64,000 nt of DNA, taken from the NCBI GenBank assembly GCA_039619475.1, contig CM077116.1, positions 25,121,191 through 25,185,190 on the forward strand, in the 5' to 3' direction. Positions 44,585-57,246 of the stretch are shown piece by piece (position 1 is the stretch's first letter; each line of letters opens with the position of its first letter). The position numbers and the translations under genes were made by a program. Source of the DNA: Icerya purchasi (Eukaryota > Arthropoda > Insecta > Hemiptera > Monophlebidae). The notes below the pieces were generated by a model. The model worked only from the letters and a program-made list of their open reading frames with translations, did no database searches and was not told the origin of the DNA.

Positions 44585-47500
44585 CGGTACGCTTAGTATT
44601 GCAATTGGTTGGTAGTTTTAGATGACATGTTTGTTACCTGTTTTACGTAATATTCTTGAAAGCTTCCAGTATGCGGGGAAAGTACAGGTTGTAAGTGACA
44701 AATTATATATGTATGTAATAGTCGAACTAAAAAATTAATGCAACCTTTATATTCTGTACAGCGGAATATCATCTGGACCAGTTCGTTTTGATTTTAACTT
44801 TTTAATAGCTTGGTATAACTCACTCTCAACTATTTCGGTAATATTGACAACATTACGTGCGAATTTTAAAATACAGTCTTGTACAGATTGCCGATTTCGA
44901 ATAGGCCGGAATATTTAATTATCGGTAGTATTCAATACGATGACGTAAGTGTGTATCGATAGACGTTAAATGTCCCAGTTTAAAGGAGAATTATAAAATA
45001 AAATAAATATTGATAACTGCGCGAATGCTTGTAGAGAAGTAAAAACAATTTCAATTTCAGTACTAAACGTTAACATCGTTCGGTTTAAATAATATTTGGA
45101 GGAAAAACAAGAACTAGTGATTAAAAACTGTCCGTTTTGTTACGAATTAATTTTTCAACTCAACGTTGTATAAAATGTTACGCGACCAGGCAGTATCGCA
45201 GATAAGAATAAAAGAACAGCAAAATATTTGTATATCATGTCTTTGTTTTTTTCAACTAAAATGGGGGGGGGCTGTATTTTAAAATGGAAAAAATACAGTG
45301 TATATATTTTTTAAATTCAATTTTATGTTCATTAGTTAGCGACAAAATGATTACGCGAGCGAATTAGCTTTACTATTTTTCCTTTTTTTTTTTTTAGTGA
45401 TTTATTTGTTTGGAAAAATTTTATTGTTATTTTTCCCGGCTATATTTACGTAACTGTTTAACTTTTTTTTATTGCCGGGTATCGATGGTGATCTGGACTA
45501 TTGAACATCACAAGTAACTAGCAACGTCCATTAAAGTACCTGGAACATCGGAAGCCGTCTATTGCCCGAATTCTTTCTCTGTTTGGGTTACGTATATTTT
45601 TAGAATTTCCCGTATACGCGCTGCATATCGGATTCCTTTCAAAATAGCGCTCCCGAAAGCAAACAGAAAACAAATGCCTTAAATTCGATACGTTGTAATC
45701 GGGTCAGTTGCAAATTATGAAATTTGCCAAATTAAAACATTCTTTCGTAATAAATGAGAAGCATTTTTCAAAATCTTAGGATTCAAAAATATTGCACGGA
45801 AAAAAAAAACGAATCAAAAAACCTGTAAAATGGTATTAATGAAAATGTAACTTTCTACACCCATGTTTCCGAATTTGCGTAGTATTTTAAAAACCTTTAA
45901 CACGCTGTTTGTTAAAATATAAAAATATATTAAATTGTAACAAATACAAGACAAACATAATCATTTGTTGATTGATTTAATAACACCAATAAACGAGAAG
46001 ACACGTACATTTACGAAAACTGTTATCAGTATTAAAAAAAAATATTGCATATACATATATACACATGTATTTTCTACGTTGTATTAATCGTTGATTGCGG
46101 TGTAGCCAACATTCTGCATTGAGAATGTTTTCTTGACATGTACGACGATATAAAAAATAAAGTTAGTAAATTTTGTCGTTGTATTTGTGAAAGGAAGTAC
46201 CAGCCAATTTTTTAATTCCGCTTTGTACTACAATTTGTTCGGCGCCATTGTAACAAAAGAATTTCGAATGAATAGAACAAAACTTAACAGCTAAGTTTGC
46301 TTTCCTGTCTACACGCTAGCTATTTGTTGTAGCTTGTTGGAAGACTGACAGATTTATAAACTTACGGACTATATCATCGCGTGAAGCTTGCGTTTTTCTT
46401 TCACAGGGAACTTCACTGGCAAATCAAATTTCAAACGAAACTTAACCTTCATCTCGTTAATGCTACCCCTATATTATTTAATTTGTTCAATTTTGGAAAT
46501 TTACTTTCAGTCCGAAGCAAGCGTCACTTTGCCAATAAATTCATCTACGAAGAAAATGCTACAAATTAACCGGGCGATTCACTGTGTATTGCCCTGTTTT
46601 CTAGTGACTTACAGGGATGTTTCAGACTCCGTAACGGTAGCGAACCTATTTGCACAGTATCCCCGAATTCAGTATGCGTGCGCCAGCAGAAAATGTGTCT
46701 TATTCTTAATTACTATATTGTTTGATTTGTTCCGACAATTACTAACGTCAAACGGTTAGCGGCGCGTTATTAATTCCTTTCCTGTACCGATGTGATTTAA
46801 TTGTGTAGCCGTTTAACCTGCTTTACTACCGGCCATGTAGTAGCTATATCGGGGTTGAAATGGAAAAAAAAAAAAAGAAAGATAAAACCAAACCAGAAAA
46901 AGCCAACGGTATTTAAAAATGTTCCAGTGCTTTAGGCGAACGTGAAAAATGTTTCTCATTGTTTGTCTGTATAAAATGATTTTGGAAAAATTTAATAACT
47001 TAAAATTTATCGGACTTTTTGATATAAATTACGGTGCAGCGTCAAATCCGATATATTTACAATTTCAGATTTGCTCTCGCTTATTAAAATGCTCCATTTT
47101 GAGGTTGTTAAAAATTTCTTATGTTTTTTTCCGCTAGACGCTGGCATTTTTGCTTCTTTGTACGAATTAAAGGAAGTGTATTGTAATTGCGAAAAACGTT
47201 TAATGCCATATTTTAATCGACCATCCATGATTACTTCCTTGTACAGAGCAAAAGAAATACGCTATGTTTGAGGAGTATTTTGAATCTCAACAAAAATATA
47301 TCCATTTAAAGTAGTTTTTTCGTGACGTCTGCACGTTTTATCACGCAGAACTCAAAAACGGCTGGTCGTAGAAGGTTGAAATTTTGTGGGTAGGGACCAT
47401 CTTGGTATATCCAGTTGTGCACCACCTCAAAGAGTACTTCCCCTATAAGGCTGCAGCTGTACCGGTTTATCACGCATATAATTTATATATTTTACGCTTT

Positions 47501-48235
47501 ACCCTTTAAAATACTTGTTTATTTTTAATGTCTGTGATTTTAAGGCTTGGGGGCGAAGCCACCTCCCCTTCACATACTCGTACAAAAAAGTATTGGGCTT
47601 GGCCGCAACAGATATTTTTCATTAGACCTAAACTTAGGTCTAGTATGGTAAAATTTTGCGCTTGCAAAAGTTAATTCGTATCAAAATGAAATTCAAATCC
47701 GATAAGTTCTGATTTTTCTTTATGGAATTTTTTCATATTTTCGTGACCGTTATGAATCGGTACATAGAAGGTAAAAAAAGAAAACGCATGCGATTTCCGT
47801 CTACTTTCTACCGACTTCTAAGACGAAAGCAGGTTATTATTTTTTTTTTTTTTTTTTTTTTTTACGCATAGGTACATCTATGTGGACCGATTTTAATGAT
47901 CTTCTTTGTTCATTGGAAAATCGTTAGCGGTGGTGCCAGTTGAATACACCGTCGAGTATAAACTCAGATACTTAGTAGTGATCAAAAAACATGAAAAAAT
48001 GCGGTGGTCCCTTTCGATAATTCTTTATTAATATGACAGATGCCGATGACACTTAAAATATTAACAATATTAAGCGTGGAAACGTAATGTGAAAAAATTA
48101 AAATATTACCAACTTTAATTAACAGAGATGAATCTATAGGCATTCGAATGAAGGCACGTACCTTATTTATACGGATTTAATACGTTATCTTTAATTAATT
48201 TAAATTTAGCAATCATAGCCGAAAGACAATAATTA
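44585..48235. other. Unassigned AT-rich sequence
   Basis: Contains poly-T tracts (45385-45395, 47839-47862) and poly-A at 46865-46875. Frames at 46381-46759 and 46949-47271 are short and unrecognised. A stretch near 47340-47640 (AAAACGGCTGGTCGTAGAAG and on) has the look of an interspersed element, but I cannot assign it. Confidence 0.5.
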
Positions 48236-48244
48236 CTGCTGTTA

Positions 48245-48352
48245 AATAAATAAATCAATAAATCAATAAATAAATCAATAAATAAATAAATAAATCAATA
48301 AATAAATAAATAAATCAATAAATAAATAAATAAATAAACAAATAAACAAAAA
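48245..48352. repeat. (AAAT)n microsatellite with regular AATC interruptions
   Basis: AAAT units are interrupted by AATC at roughly regular intervals, giving a higher-order pattern such as AAATCAATAAATAAAT. The array is about 108 bp long. Confidence 0.95.
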
Positions 48353-48451
48353 ATAACATTTGAGTAAAGCGTAAATTACAAGCTGATCACTTTTAAAAAA
48401 TAGTTGATTTTTAACGAAACAAAAAATTTAAGATATTGCGAAATAAAATGT

Positions 48452-48900
48452 AAAAAAACCGACTTTAAGATTTACTATAAAAATGTAATAAAAACATGTT
48501 AAAAAATGGTAAAAAATAGCAATTATTCGGCATTCAAAATTTAATAAAAATTCTTTAAATTCGATAAAAAATAATTTTTTTCGATAAAAAGAAAATGTAA
48601 TTTACAGCGAAATATACCTTACGAGTGTATGATAATTGTTAAAGAACATTTACACCTTAATTAGAGTTTTAGTACACGAAATTCAAATTGCAATAATAAT
48701 TAAAAATCTGTATTAAATATTCATTAGTTTTTAGATATTTGGTGACCACTTCAATATAAAAATTATCATAACACTCTTTACGGTGTATTTCGCTGTGAAA
48801 TATATAACTTCCTATCGAATAACATTATTGTTCACTTTTTAGCGAATTTTTATTAAATTTTATAGTCAATCTTAAAATCGACTTTTTTTTTCTTTTTTTT
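48452..48900. repeat. Degenerate foldback element (hairpin 2)
   Basis: AAAAAAACCGACTTTAAGAT at 48452-48471 pairs with ATCTTAAAATCGACTTTTTT at about 48868-48890. Inside, TTTACAGCGAAATATACC with TGTATGATAATTGTT (48602-48640) pairs with AATTATCATAACA...GGTGTATTTCGCTGTGAAA (48764-48803). The centre contains CGAAATTCAAATTGCAATAA at 48677, closely similar to sequence in the foldback at 58.5 kb. Arms are about 180 bp with many mismatches, so this is an older relative of that element. Confidence 0.65.
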
Positions 48901-48904
48901 AAAC

Positions 48905-49385
48905 ATTTTTATCTGCTTGGGCATATAATACGTAATGTGCCATTTTTAAATTTTCGTTTGAAAGCTGTGTCAAACTAATTAGATGAAATTCGGCTTTAGA
49001 TTAATTTCTAAACTTCTATTTGTTTCTATGGCTATAGGGGGAGCTCTGGGTAGCGGCCTAGTTAATTTACGAGAAATTCTAACAACTGTGGTTGTTTGAA
49101 AAAAAAATAGGGATATTTAAAATATTTCCTTTAAAAATAATTTTAGTTGGATGTAGTGCAAACTTTCACAGAAATATTAAAAGGAAAATGGTAGAACGAG
49201 ATAATAATAATTTTGGATAACGCGCGAAAACAAATGGAGTCTCGGTTTAAATAATAACATTTTTCTCTTTAATTTTTCTAAATGTATAAGTGAATAAAGA
49301 GTAAACAAGGAACTAATCATTGTCACTCTTTGCGATACTTTTAATAATTAAATTCGAAGCAAAAATGTACATATATATATATATG
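48905..49385. other. Unassigned AT-rich sequence
   Basis: No gene or element was recognised; it ends with a short (AT)n at 49372-49386. Confidence 0.5.
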
Positions 49386-49387
49386 TA

Positions 49388-49675
49388 ATATCACAAAGTT
49401 ATTAATTCACAATAACGTGTCGAACGCGAATAATAAAATGTACTACAAAATTGTATAAAAAACACAAAGCATATTGAAATTACTAAAAAAACATCGACTA
49501 GTTTCGACGAATTGCCATCATATTAAGTAGTACTAACATCTTGGTAATGACGATAATTCGCCCGAACTAGTCGATGTTTTTTAATAATATGCTTTGTGTT
49601 TTTTATACAATTTTGTAGTACATTTTATTATTCGCGTTCGACATGTTATTGTGAATTAATAACTTTGCGAAATAT
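49388..49675. repeat. Long inverted repeat (hairpin 3)
   Basis: The left arm, about 49390-49522, and right arm, about 49545-49672, match over roughly 125 bp with few differences. Examples are GTCGAACGCGAATAATAAAA with TTTTATTATTCGCGTTCGAC, and AACATCGACTAGTTTCG with CGAACTAGTCGATGTT. The centre is about 30 bp. Each arm, read toward its outside, carries 'TGATGGCAATTCGTCGAAAC' or a decayed form, then TAGTCGATGTTTTTT. That arrangement is like hairpin 1 (CGAAAC, two bases, GTCG). Confidence 0.9.
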
Positions 49676-49679
49676 GGTA

Positions 49680-51275
49680 TAGAAAAAATTCATTTTTATT
49701 AATTTTGAATGCGCAATTACCATGCGCGTGAAAATATTTTATTGCTTTCTCAATTTAGCTAATTAGAATGCTTCAAATATTTTTTATCTTGATTTGTTCA
49801 TTATAATCATAGTAGTTGGTTTTGTTTAATTTCGTTTTTGTCATAAATTAGTTTCCATAAACAGGCGACCAAATGTAAAACAGATATCGTATAGTACGTA
49901 ATTGCGATTGTATTTCGTTTTCTCTGTAAATCGTTGATTGTAGAAATAATTTTAAATTGTTTTTTAAATTACCTAATCATTTTGTTCAAGCATTGAATTT
50001 ATTATTTTGATTGCATTTTCTACTAATTATGCTTTACCGTACGATGAATATAAATGTCCGATGCGTACTTAACAATGAAAAAGTTACAATAACATATATT
50101 TCACACGATATATTTTGAAACGTATGAGTTTACCTTTAAAATCAATTGAGCTACGAATTTTAATGCATTGCAATACATAATAATTTAGTAAATTTTAATT
50201 AAAACCAAAGAAAAGAGGTAACGTTTCATATTTTAAATACTTTTTGACCAAAATAATCGGAAAAAGAAAGTTTGTAATTAAATATTGTACTAAAAAAATT
50301 GTAATATACATTCGAGACGGTATTTATTTAGGCTTCACGTTATTATTATGTGCACACAGTTAGAAAGATTTTAAATGAAAAAAAACCAGTACCTCCGTAC
50401 TTTTGTACAAACATTCATTGTGACATGGATATGTTTTTTTTTAGGGTAGACGCATTTCGTTTTAGTAAAATCATGAAAAAGCTGTTGATTAATGGCAGGG
50501 GTGACGTTTTCAGGGTAATACTTGAATGACGTAGGCATTTTGCGAAATGACTTCCAGACATAAAACATATAATATGTATATCCAAGTCAAAATTATTAAA
50601 ACTTGTAAAAAAATAACTTTCCAACTCGGCTTTATCACTCCCCGTATGTAACAACATGCGGTCAGCGTTAAAATATCGTCGACATTTCTTGATTATCATC
50701 TGCCACAATAAATTATTTATTTACGTTTTAGATGACTCATTTAAAAAGCGGTACACAGCTTAGTCCGGTATTTAACCATAAAGCATGCACGGACTAGATG
50801 AGTTTAAGCAAAGAGAGCCAGCCCGTATAATTATGACGTTACAGCTCTATTAATTTTTCCGATTACCGTCATAGCTTCTTGATGTTTTTATCGTGCCCGG
50901 TTACGATGTTAGAGTTCTGGAAATATCGTGAAAAATTACACATTTCTACAATGATGGTGGTGTTGTCTCGATCAGTTCCTAAGTACTACTATGCCCTCAT
51001 ACATCGATTATGCACAATGGACGTTTTATATTTAACTGCGCTGATAATAAGGTAGGTCGTCGTATATTTTGGGGGGGCTTCGATTTTCGAACGTTTATAT
51101 AAGTGAAAAAAAAAAAAGAGAACAGTCACTTATAAAAATGAATAGTTTTGAAGAACGGTAGGTAGAGTTGGCAATAAAAATTGATGAATTTTCGATACTC
51201 GTTATCGATTTACGTGAATCGTATTCTACTGCTTGGGTCAAAACTGATTAAGGAGAATGACGTAGTGGATTTAAG
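49680..51275. other. Unassigned AT-rich sequence
   Basis: No recognised feature. Minus frames at 50371-50708 are short and unrecognised. Confidence 0.5.
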
Positions 51276-51283
51276 AATGAAAA

Positions 51284-51571
51284 TTAAAAATGGTCAGGTG
51301 CATAGGGACCATCATCAGGAAAGGCTTCTGACGCGATAGATGGTATATGAGCGGCTTGAAAGCTGGTTTTGATGGTGACCGCACTTGAAATTTTACCCGC
51401 TTTAAATACACAGCAGGAGGATCGTTTTTCAAGTAATGAAAAAATGGTGTAGGCGGAACTTGTTCCTACAAAACAGGAAACACACCAAAAGTGACCCTGG
51501 TGGATTATACTTAAAAACGGTGTGTTACTGGATTTTTCCGTTTTCAGACTTTTGGACTGGTGGCCCGTCAT
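51284..51571 (-). CDS. Unrecognised 95-codon open frame
   Basis: The frame starts at ATG 51571 (MTGHQSKSLKTEKSSNTPFL) and ends at 51284. Composition is mixed and Ser-rich with no simple-repeat coding. The sense strand shows broken frames of protein-like character (for example ALEILPALNTQQEDRF), so the real coding strand, if any, is uncertain; it may be a transposon remnant. I do not recognise it. Confidence 0.15.
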   Translation of the reverse strand: MTGHQSKSLKTEKSSNTPFLSIIHQGHFWCVSCFVGTSSAYTIFSLLEKRSSCCVFKAGKISSAVTIKTSFQAAHIPSIASEAFPDDGPYAPDHF

Positions 51572-52197
51572 CGTACGAAACCTAAGACCTCTTGTCCAAG
51601 AAACGAATTCCTTAGCCGTAGCATGAGCTACAGTATTGCCACATATTTCAACGTAGACAAAAATAATCTATGAAAATGTAGCGAGGACAAATTACGTACT
51701 GTTAAAAATAATGACAAGCGTTAACGTTTTTTTTTTTTTTTTTTTTTTTTTTGGACGAATGCTTTCAAGGGCATACTGATATAGTTTTAAGATCGAATTA
51801 TTTAATAAACTAACGGAATAGCAGTCGATAAGCATGTGACTAGAAAAAAAAGAAAATAGACTAAACCAGTAGAATAAACTTATTGTTAGTCCTACGAGAA
51901 AAAAAAAAAACAGCAAAAAAATGCGTGATATTTTAAAGGACCGTATCTCTGTAAATTTATTTTATGATTAGGAAGGAATTTTATTAACCTGTTTGCTAAA
52001 ATTTAATATTTTATAATTCGAATTCACGGTTATTTTCGAAAGAGCATTCCGTCTTTCATTCCTTTTCGTATTCAATTCTTTGTGTGACTTTCCTGCTTTT
52101 TTAACATCTACCGCATGTTTAATTCGATAACGATAAATTTTTTATGTAATTTATGATCTGATGAAACGTGAATGTATTTAAATAGTTTAAACAATGG

Positions 52198-52233
52198 TGA
52201 GATTTTTGTAGATTTTTGTAGATTTTTGTAGGG
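52198..52233. repeat. 11-12-bp tandem repeat, three copies
   Basis: AGATTTTTGT occurs three times in direct succession with a period of 11 bases. Confidence 0.85.
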
Positions 52234-54864
52234 TATTTTTTCTTTGATATTGTGGGAGTATATTTATTTTAAAAATATTTTGTAAAAGTAAAAAAAAAAA
52301 AAAGAAAAAAAAAGGTGCTAAATTCATGTGTTTTTAGTAACAGAAATCTAGTCAAATATATGGGTTCCTGTTACCTATGAATAAAGCATATTTTTACAAT
52401 TTTACGTTTTGTACACTGAATTTAACATATTCCGGTAATATTGCATTATAAATTGAACCCGAAACATTTTTTTTCTGTTTTCTGATAAATTCCATATCAT
52501 CTAATCAAATCTTAAGTATACGACTTTAAAAGATGTTTAACAATCTTTTTTATTCAGATTTTTGTTTCCTGTACAGAACTAGAGGGAAAAAAGGAGGAAT
52601 GAGATTAACTATTAATTCTAATTTTGCCATTCGCTAGCCGTTGTCTCCTTCTTCATCGATGTACACGACGTGTAGCGATTGTAGTGCTCTTATTGACTGA
52701 CGATGCTTTTCCGAACATATCATCATCCCTATTTGCCGTTTTCCGGATAGCTTTCTCCAATGTAAAACATCTAAAACTGTGTTCGATAAGTATGTTACGC
52801 TGTTCGCGAAACAATGGTTTGGTCGTTTTTCGCGCTGTCCGCACTGTTGTGTATCGTAGCTGATGGAGTCTTAAATTCTAGCTTATGACTGGTTGAGCCT
52901 TTGGAAAACTTATTCTTCAATAGCTTCAAAATAGTACTGAAACAACTTCTACTTCAGATAACACAGACACCTAGTCGTCCCTAACCCGATTGTCTAATTT
53001 CTTAGTCCTGCTTGGCTCTGATCCTTCTGGTATAGCTACGTTCCACCAGTATGGCTTGTAATTTCGTAGGAGTGCATAAGCCATCACAACAATTTTAACG
53101 ATGGCTTTCAATCACGAACATAAAAAACAATAGAAAACAGAAAGAAAAACGACAAATAAATTGGAAAACTAAAATTTTTCGGTAAATTACTAAAAAAGAA
53201 AAAAAAATTTATAATTTACAGAAAAAAGGCTCCTTGAATTAAAGATAAATGTATGCCTGAAACGTGTCCGTGTAGGTTAAAAATTCTTTAAATATTTCCG
53301 CAACCAAAATGCCTGCTCGAATACAAGAAGCAGCTATATCGAAAACTTGCATTAACCATGTTCATCTTGGAGCGAAAGAACGCTTGTTTACATTTTATTA
53401 GGCGGACGGAAAAACAAAGTGAAAATAAAAAAATTCTTTTTGAGTGATATTCAATTATTTAAAACAATTTAAAGCGACTACTTCAGAGTCGAAAGGGTTT
53501 GAATGAAAGAGTAGAAACAACAGAAACATATGAAGCGACCAAAGTCTCTTGTATTATATAAAGGCAAACACCACGCTTCCTGACCGTCTGCGGGAATTAT
53601 AGGAAAAGTGAAAAAGTGTGTTCTTGAATAGGTGTAGTTATTGGACAAAACGGATTTATGTAGCCGCAACCTGGTAAGGACGGAATGACCTCTGCGTGAG
53701 ATGGAAAAATGTTGCTACTACGGCTTAATAATTAGCTTAATGTCGCGTTGCCTACGTTTTCAGTCATTAGCGTTTGAAAAAACAAACCGTCATCGGGTAA
53801 TGACTTCCGCGCAGCGTTGGTTTGGGAAAACGTGTGTGTCGCGTGGAAATTAGTTTTTCCGGTTTACAAAAAAGTCATGATTTATGGTGGCCGGGACGAC
53901 TTGAGGCCGCAAAGAGTCTGTAATAAAGCGACATTTTTCGGATGCAGGTCGAACAAGCAATATGCCTCGAAGCAAAAGGGGATCTTTTAGGATCGTTGAA
54001 CTTCTGTTTTTATAGGTGACGAGCGACAAGCACAGAAGGTCAACTTTCTTTGGGAAACTACGAATAATCTTTTCTTCTTCACTGTAACTCAGTATTGACC
54101 GTTATATTTTCAAATTATACATTTTCTAGAAATCAGTATGAAATTTTGATAAAGGGCCATTATTTCTCTAGTTTAACTTTGATGGAGAAGGTGAATATTG
54201 TTCGTTACGGCCGCTGACATTTGCGGCTTCGGTCAAAGTACCGAAGTGCGCAAAGAAAAATACAAGTACTTCTAAATGAAGTGTATGGAAATAATTTAAA
54301 TAAGGAGAACTAAATTGAGGATGTGCATGTAATGATGTGTACGCGCTCTGTTTCAACATGGTTGTCGGACGCCCGTTTATATCCGGACGGCAATTGCTAC
54401 CTGTGTATCGGTAAACAACATGACTACGCATACTAATTAAGCTCGTGAATGGTAGCCAGCTGACCAGCGATAGAATGCGTTCTATTAATAAATTTGTTTT
54501 ACCAAATACCCATTCAGATGTTTTAGGGCCATAGGCGGCTGCCTGGAACAAATGTCGACAATAAACTCTTATCCAAAGTATAACTGGTGGGGCTTTGTTC
54601 GTTGGCCTCTGGACCCGCAGTTAGATGGCCTTGGTCCTTACAACTTTGGCGAAATTAAACCCGTCATTAGGATTTCCATTATTTACATTCCTAAACGAAA
54701 TGATTTTCGTCCGTGTAATTTGCGAATGAAATTAGAGAGATCTTTGACTTTTTGACTTTTACATTTGTGCATATTTTAACCGTTGCCATTTCTATTTAAA
54801 ACGAGCATGAACGTGACTTTGGCCGTAGAATAAGTTGAGTAAATTTCATATGACATATCATTAT

Positions 54865-54906
54865 TGTAATTATAATTATTATAATTATTATTATTATTAT
54901 TATTAA
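54865..54906. repeat. (ATT)n microsatellite
   Basis: Imperfect then perfect ATT units, about 14 in total. Confidence 0.9.
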
Positions 54907-56745
54907 TCATTAACTATTAGTACCTTGAAGTCCATTTGAAAGTAAAGTAATATAATTCTACTACGTGATGTCCGGATTATTAGTTAAATGTGGTTAAAGC
55001 ACGATTTTACAAAATCGGAATCATGATTCGTCATCACCGTTTTTTTTTTTTTTTTTCGTTTTTGAAGGAACTTTCGAATGCCCACATTTTTCTTTTACTT
55101 TTCCAAATTTATAATTGTAAAAATTTAAACGATATATACTGTTGTGAAACTTTTTTCAGAGAAATACATTACCTATTTAAAGTGCGGCGCAAATACTCAT
55201 CGGTGTTTTTATTGTTTTTTTGTTGTTCTTTTTTTTTAAATTTCAACAATAGTTGCTGACTTGATAAATCACAAGTTCGTCTGTGTTCGCTCTCCCACTC
55301 GTATACTATTAATGTTTATTAATGTTGTCCTTTTAAAGAAAATTCAAAAGTAGGTAAAAATAAAAAATTCAATGAAACAAAAAATGAGGGGAACTTTTTT
55401 AATTTTACCTCTCCCCCTTCATAAAAGCTTGGAATTACATTGGTTACAGCGTGCCGTGCTTAGAGCGGACAACTTAACTTCCTTGATCTCCTTTTCGATT
55501 TTCTATTGATCCTTTATGAAAACTGCGTTTGCGATATATTTCCTTTGAATGTTCTTTTCTTTCTTTCTCTGCAACACATCGCCCTCTTCTAAACTTAAAA
55601 TTCTTTCAACCTCGCTATTTTTTTACGTGCAATCTAAACTCTGTCCGTGTCTGTACATGGTTATTTTTCTTTGCTAGATAATTGTTCTCTAAAACGAACG
55701 AAAGTAACCTGATATTCGACCCTCTCTCTATTACTATTATTATGTAATGGTTTTCAAAGTGGACAATCTGCTCGAATCTTTTTTTATTATTAACATCATT
55801 AAAGTTTATATAACTAACATTTTGAATTTTTGAAATTCGATATGATTTTGTTGATTTTCGATGAATTAGTTACGAAATTTTTACGGGGAAAAAATCGGAA
55901 AAAGACCATGTATGATGTGTCACTGTCGGCTGCCTATAGAAACTAGGCGTATCGTATTTATTCCAGTCTATATACGATACCAGTGTATTAAGCAAAATTT
56001 CATGGATTAGAATAGGTGTAATACATTTACATTACCGATATCTTTTTGAATACATACACATACCGTCTATCTTATGAAGCTGCAACATCAAAATGATTGC
56101 ACGGTTAATTTTCATTTTTAACGACGTGTTTTCTTCATCGAATTATCAAAATACAAAAGTCCAAAAATGTTGAACTTTAACATTGCCCAAAATTAAGAAA
56201 ATGACTGAAAAAATGTACACTTTTCAGAGTTTCAGCACGTATACACAGCCATATCTGATGTATAAAATAATGTAAATATAAAAACATAATGATGACAAAA
56301 AAAAAGAACATAAAAAAAAACCATTACTTCTGCATCTGCATCTGCGGGGGGGGGGTCCAAAGCCCTCTTTATAACAGCTGAAAAGTTGATTTTGTTTTAA
56401 TTGACATCTTTTCGTTATTACAGTATAGCAGAAAATCCTTAAATTGTGAAATTGGGTTCAAATAAGAAAGAAAACGAATTTGAACACTGAAACGTTAATT
56501 AAAAAAAATAGGTATTATCAGTATCTCTTATTTGAAAAATAATTAAAAATGTAACATATTCTTTCTGCTAGCAGTTTTGGTTTTTGAGATATTTTAATCC
56601 AAATTTCACCTTTTTAATTGGTTATGTTGTTTTGTTTTTTTTTATATAAAAAAACAAAAAACAAACAAATAAACGTTATGTAAGCGCTGCAGTACTCCTT
56701 CAAAGTTCACGGGATAAGTAAAAAATCCAAAGTTCCTTAACGCAC

Positions 56746-56799
56746 ATGCATATATATGTGCATAAATATATACATATATACATATACATATACATATAC

Positions 56800-56868
<69 letters not shown>
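56746..56868. repeat. Compound (CATA)n/(TA)n microsatellite
   Basis: CATATA and CATACATA units grade into about 27 TA units. The array ends at AATTACAACGTAATT, the same boundary as the (AT)n at 25.2 kb. Confidence 0.95.
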
Positions 56869-56871
<3 letters not shown>

Positions 56872-57120
56872 TACAACGTAATTCTTAGGCTACCCCCATG
56901 AAAAAAAATGTCTCAATTTTATGTAATGTTTGTTATATTTTATAGGATTTTTGTGATTATGTTATTATACTCGTATTCATACGGATCGATTTAGAATTAC
57001 GTTGTAAATTTTGATCATTTTATACAAAGTATAGAAGAGAAAGAGACAAAAATGTAAGCAAGGTGGTCAAGGAGCACAGCCCCTCTTGCGAGGAAAAAAT
57101 GGCCGAGTGTTATATATACA
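56867..57120. repeat. Interspersed repeat, copy B (inverted relative to copy A)
   Basis: Reverse-complement of the 24825-25214 family: TTAATTACAACGTAATTCTT, TAGGCTACCCCCATG, AATGTCTCAATTTTATGTAA, then AATTTTGATCATTTTATACA, AAGTATAGAAGAGAAAGAGA and GGCCGAGTG. It lacks the internal duplicated portion of copy A, and instead has about 40 bp of different sequence (ATTATACTCGTATTCATACG and on). This makes it about 255 bp. Confidence 0.75.
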
Positions 57121-57246
57121 TAATGTGTGTGCATATGTGTATAATATGTTTTTTCTATATTACTCATGTATATTCAACGGAGGAAAAAAAAGGAGAAATT
57201 AGAACAAAGTTCGTATTGTATGTATCCATTTTTTTCATTTTTTAAG

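Larger units (their letters stand above)
51580..57240. other. Unassigned sequence with many simple repeats
   Basis: Contains poly-T of about 26 at 51727-51752, a 12-bp triple repeat at 52198, poly-A at 52292-52315, (ATT)n at 54865-54905 and the interspersed repeat copy B (56869-57120). Broken protein-like words on minus at 52980-53100 (MAYALLRNYKPYW then AIPEGSEPS) might be a decayed element. Frames at 54168-54551 and 54552-54755 are not recognised. Confidence 0.45.

Noticed and set aside
48245..48352. Regular repeat with interspersed AATC units considered as a CRISPR-like array
   Set aside because: There are no unique spacers and the unit is a 4-bp microsatellite; the genome is eukaryotic.
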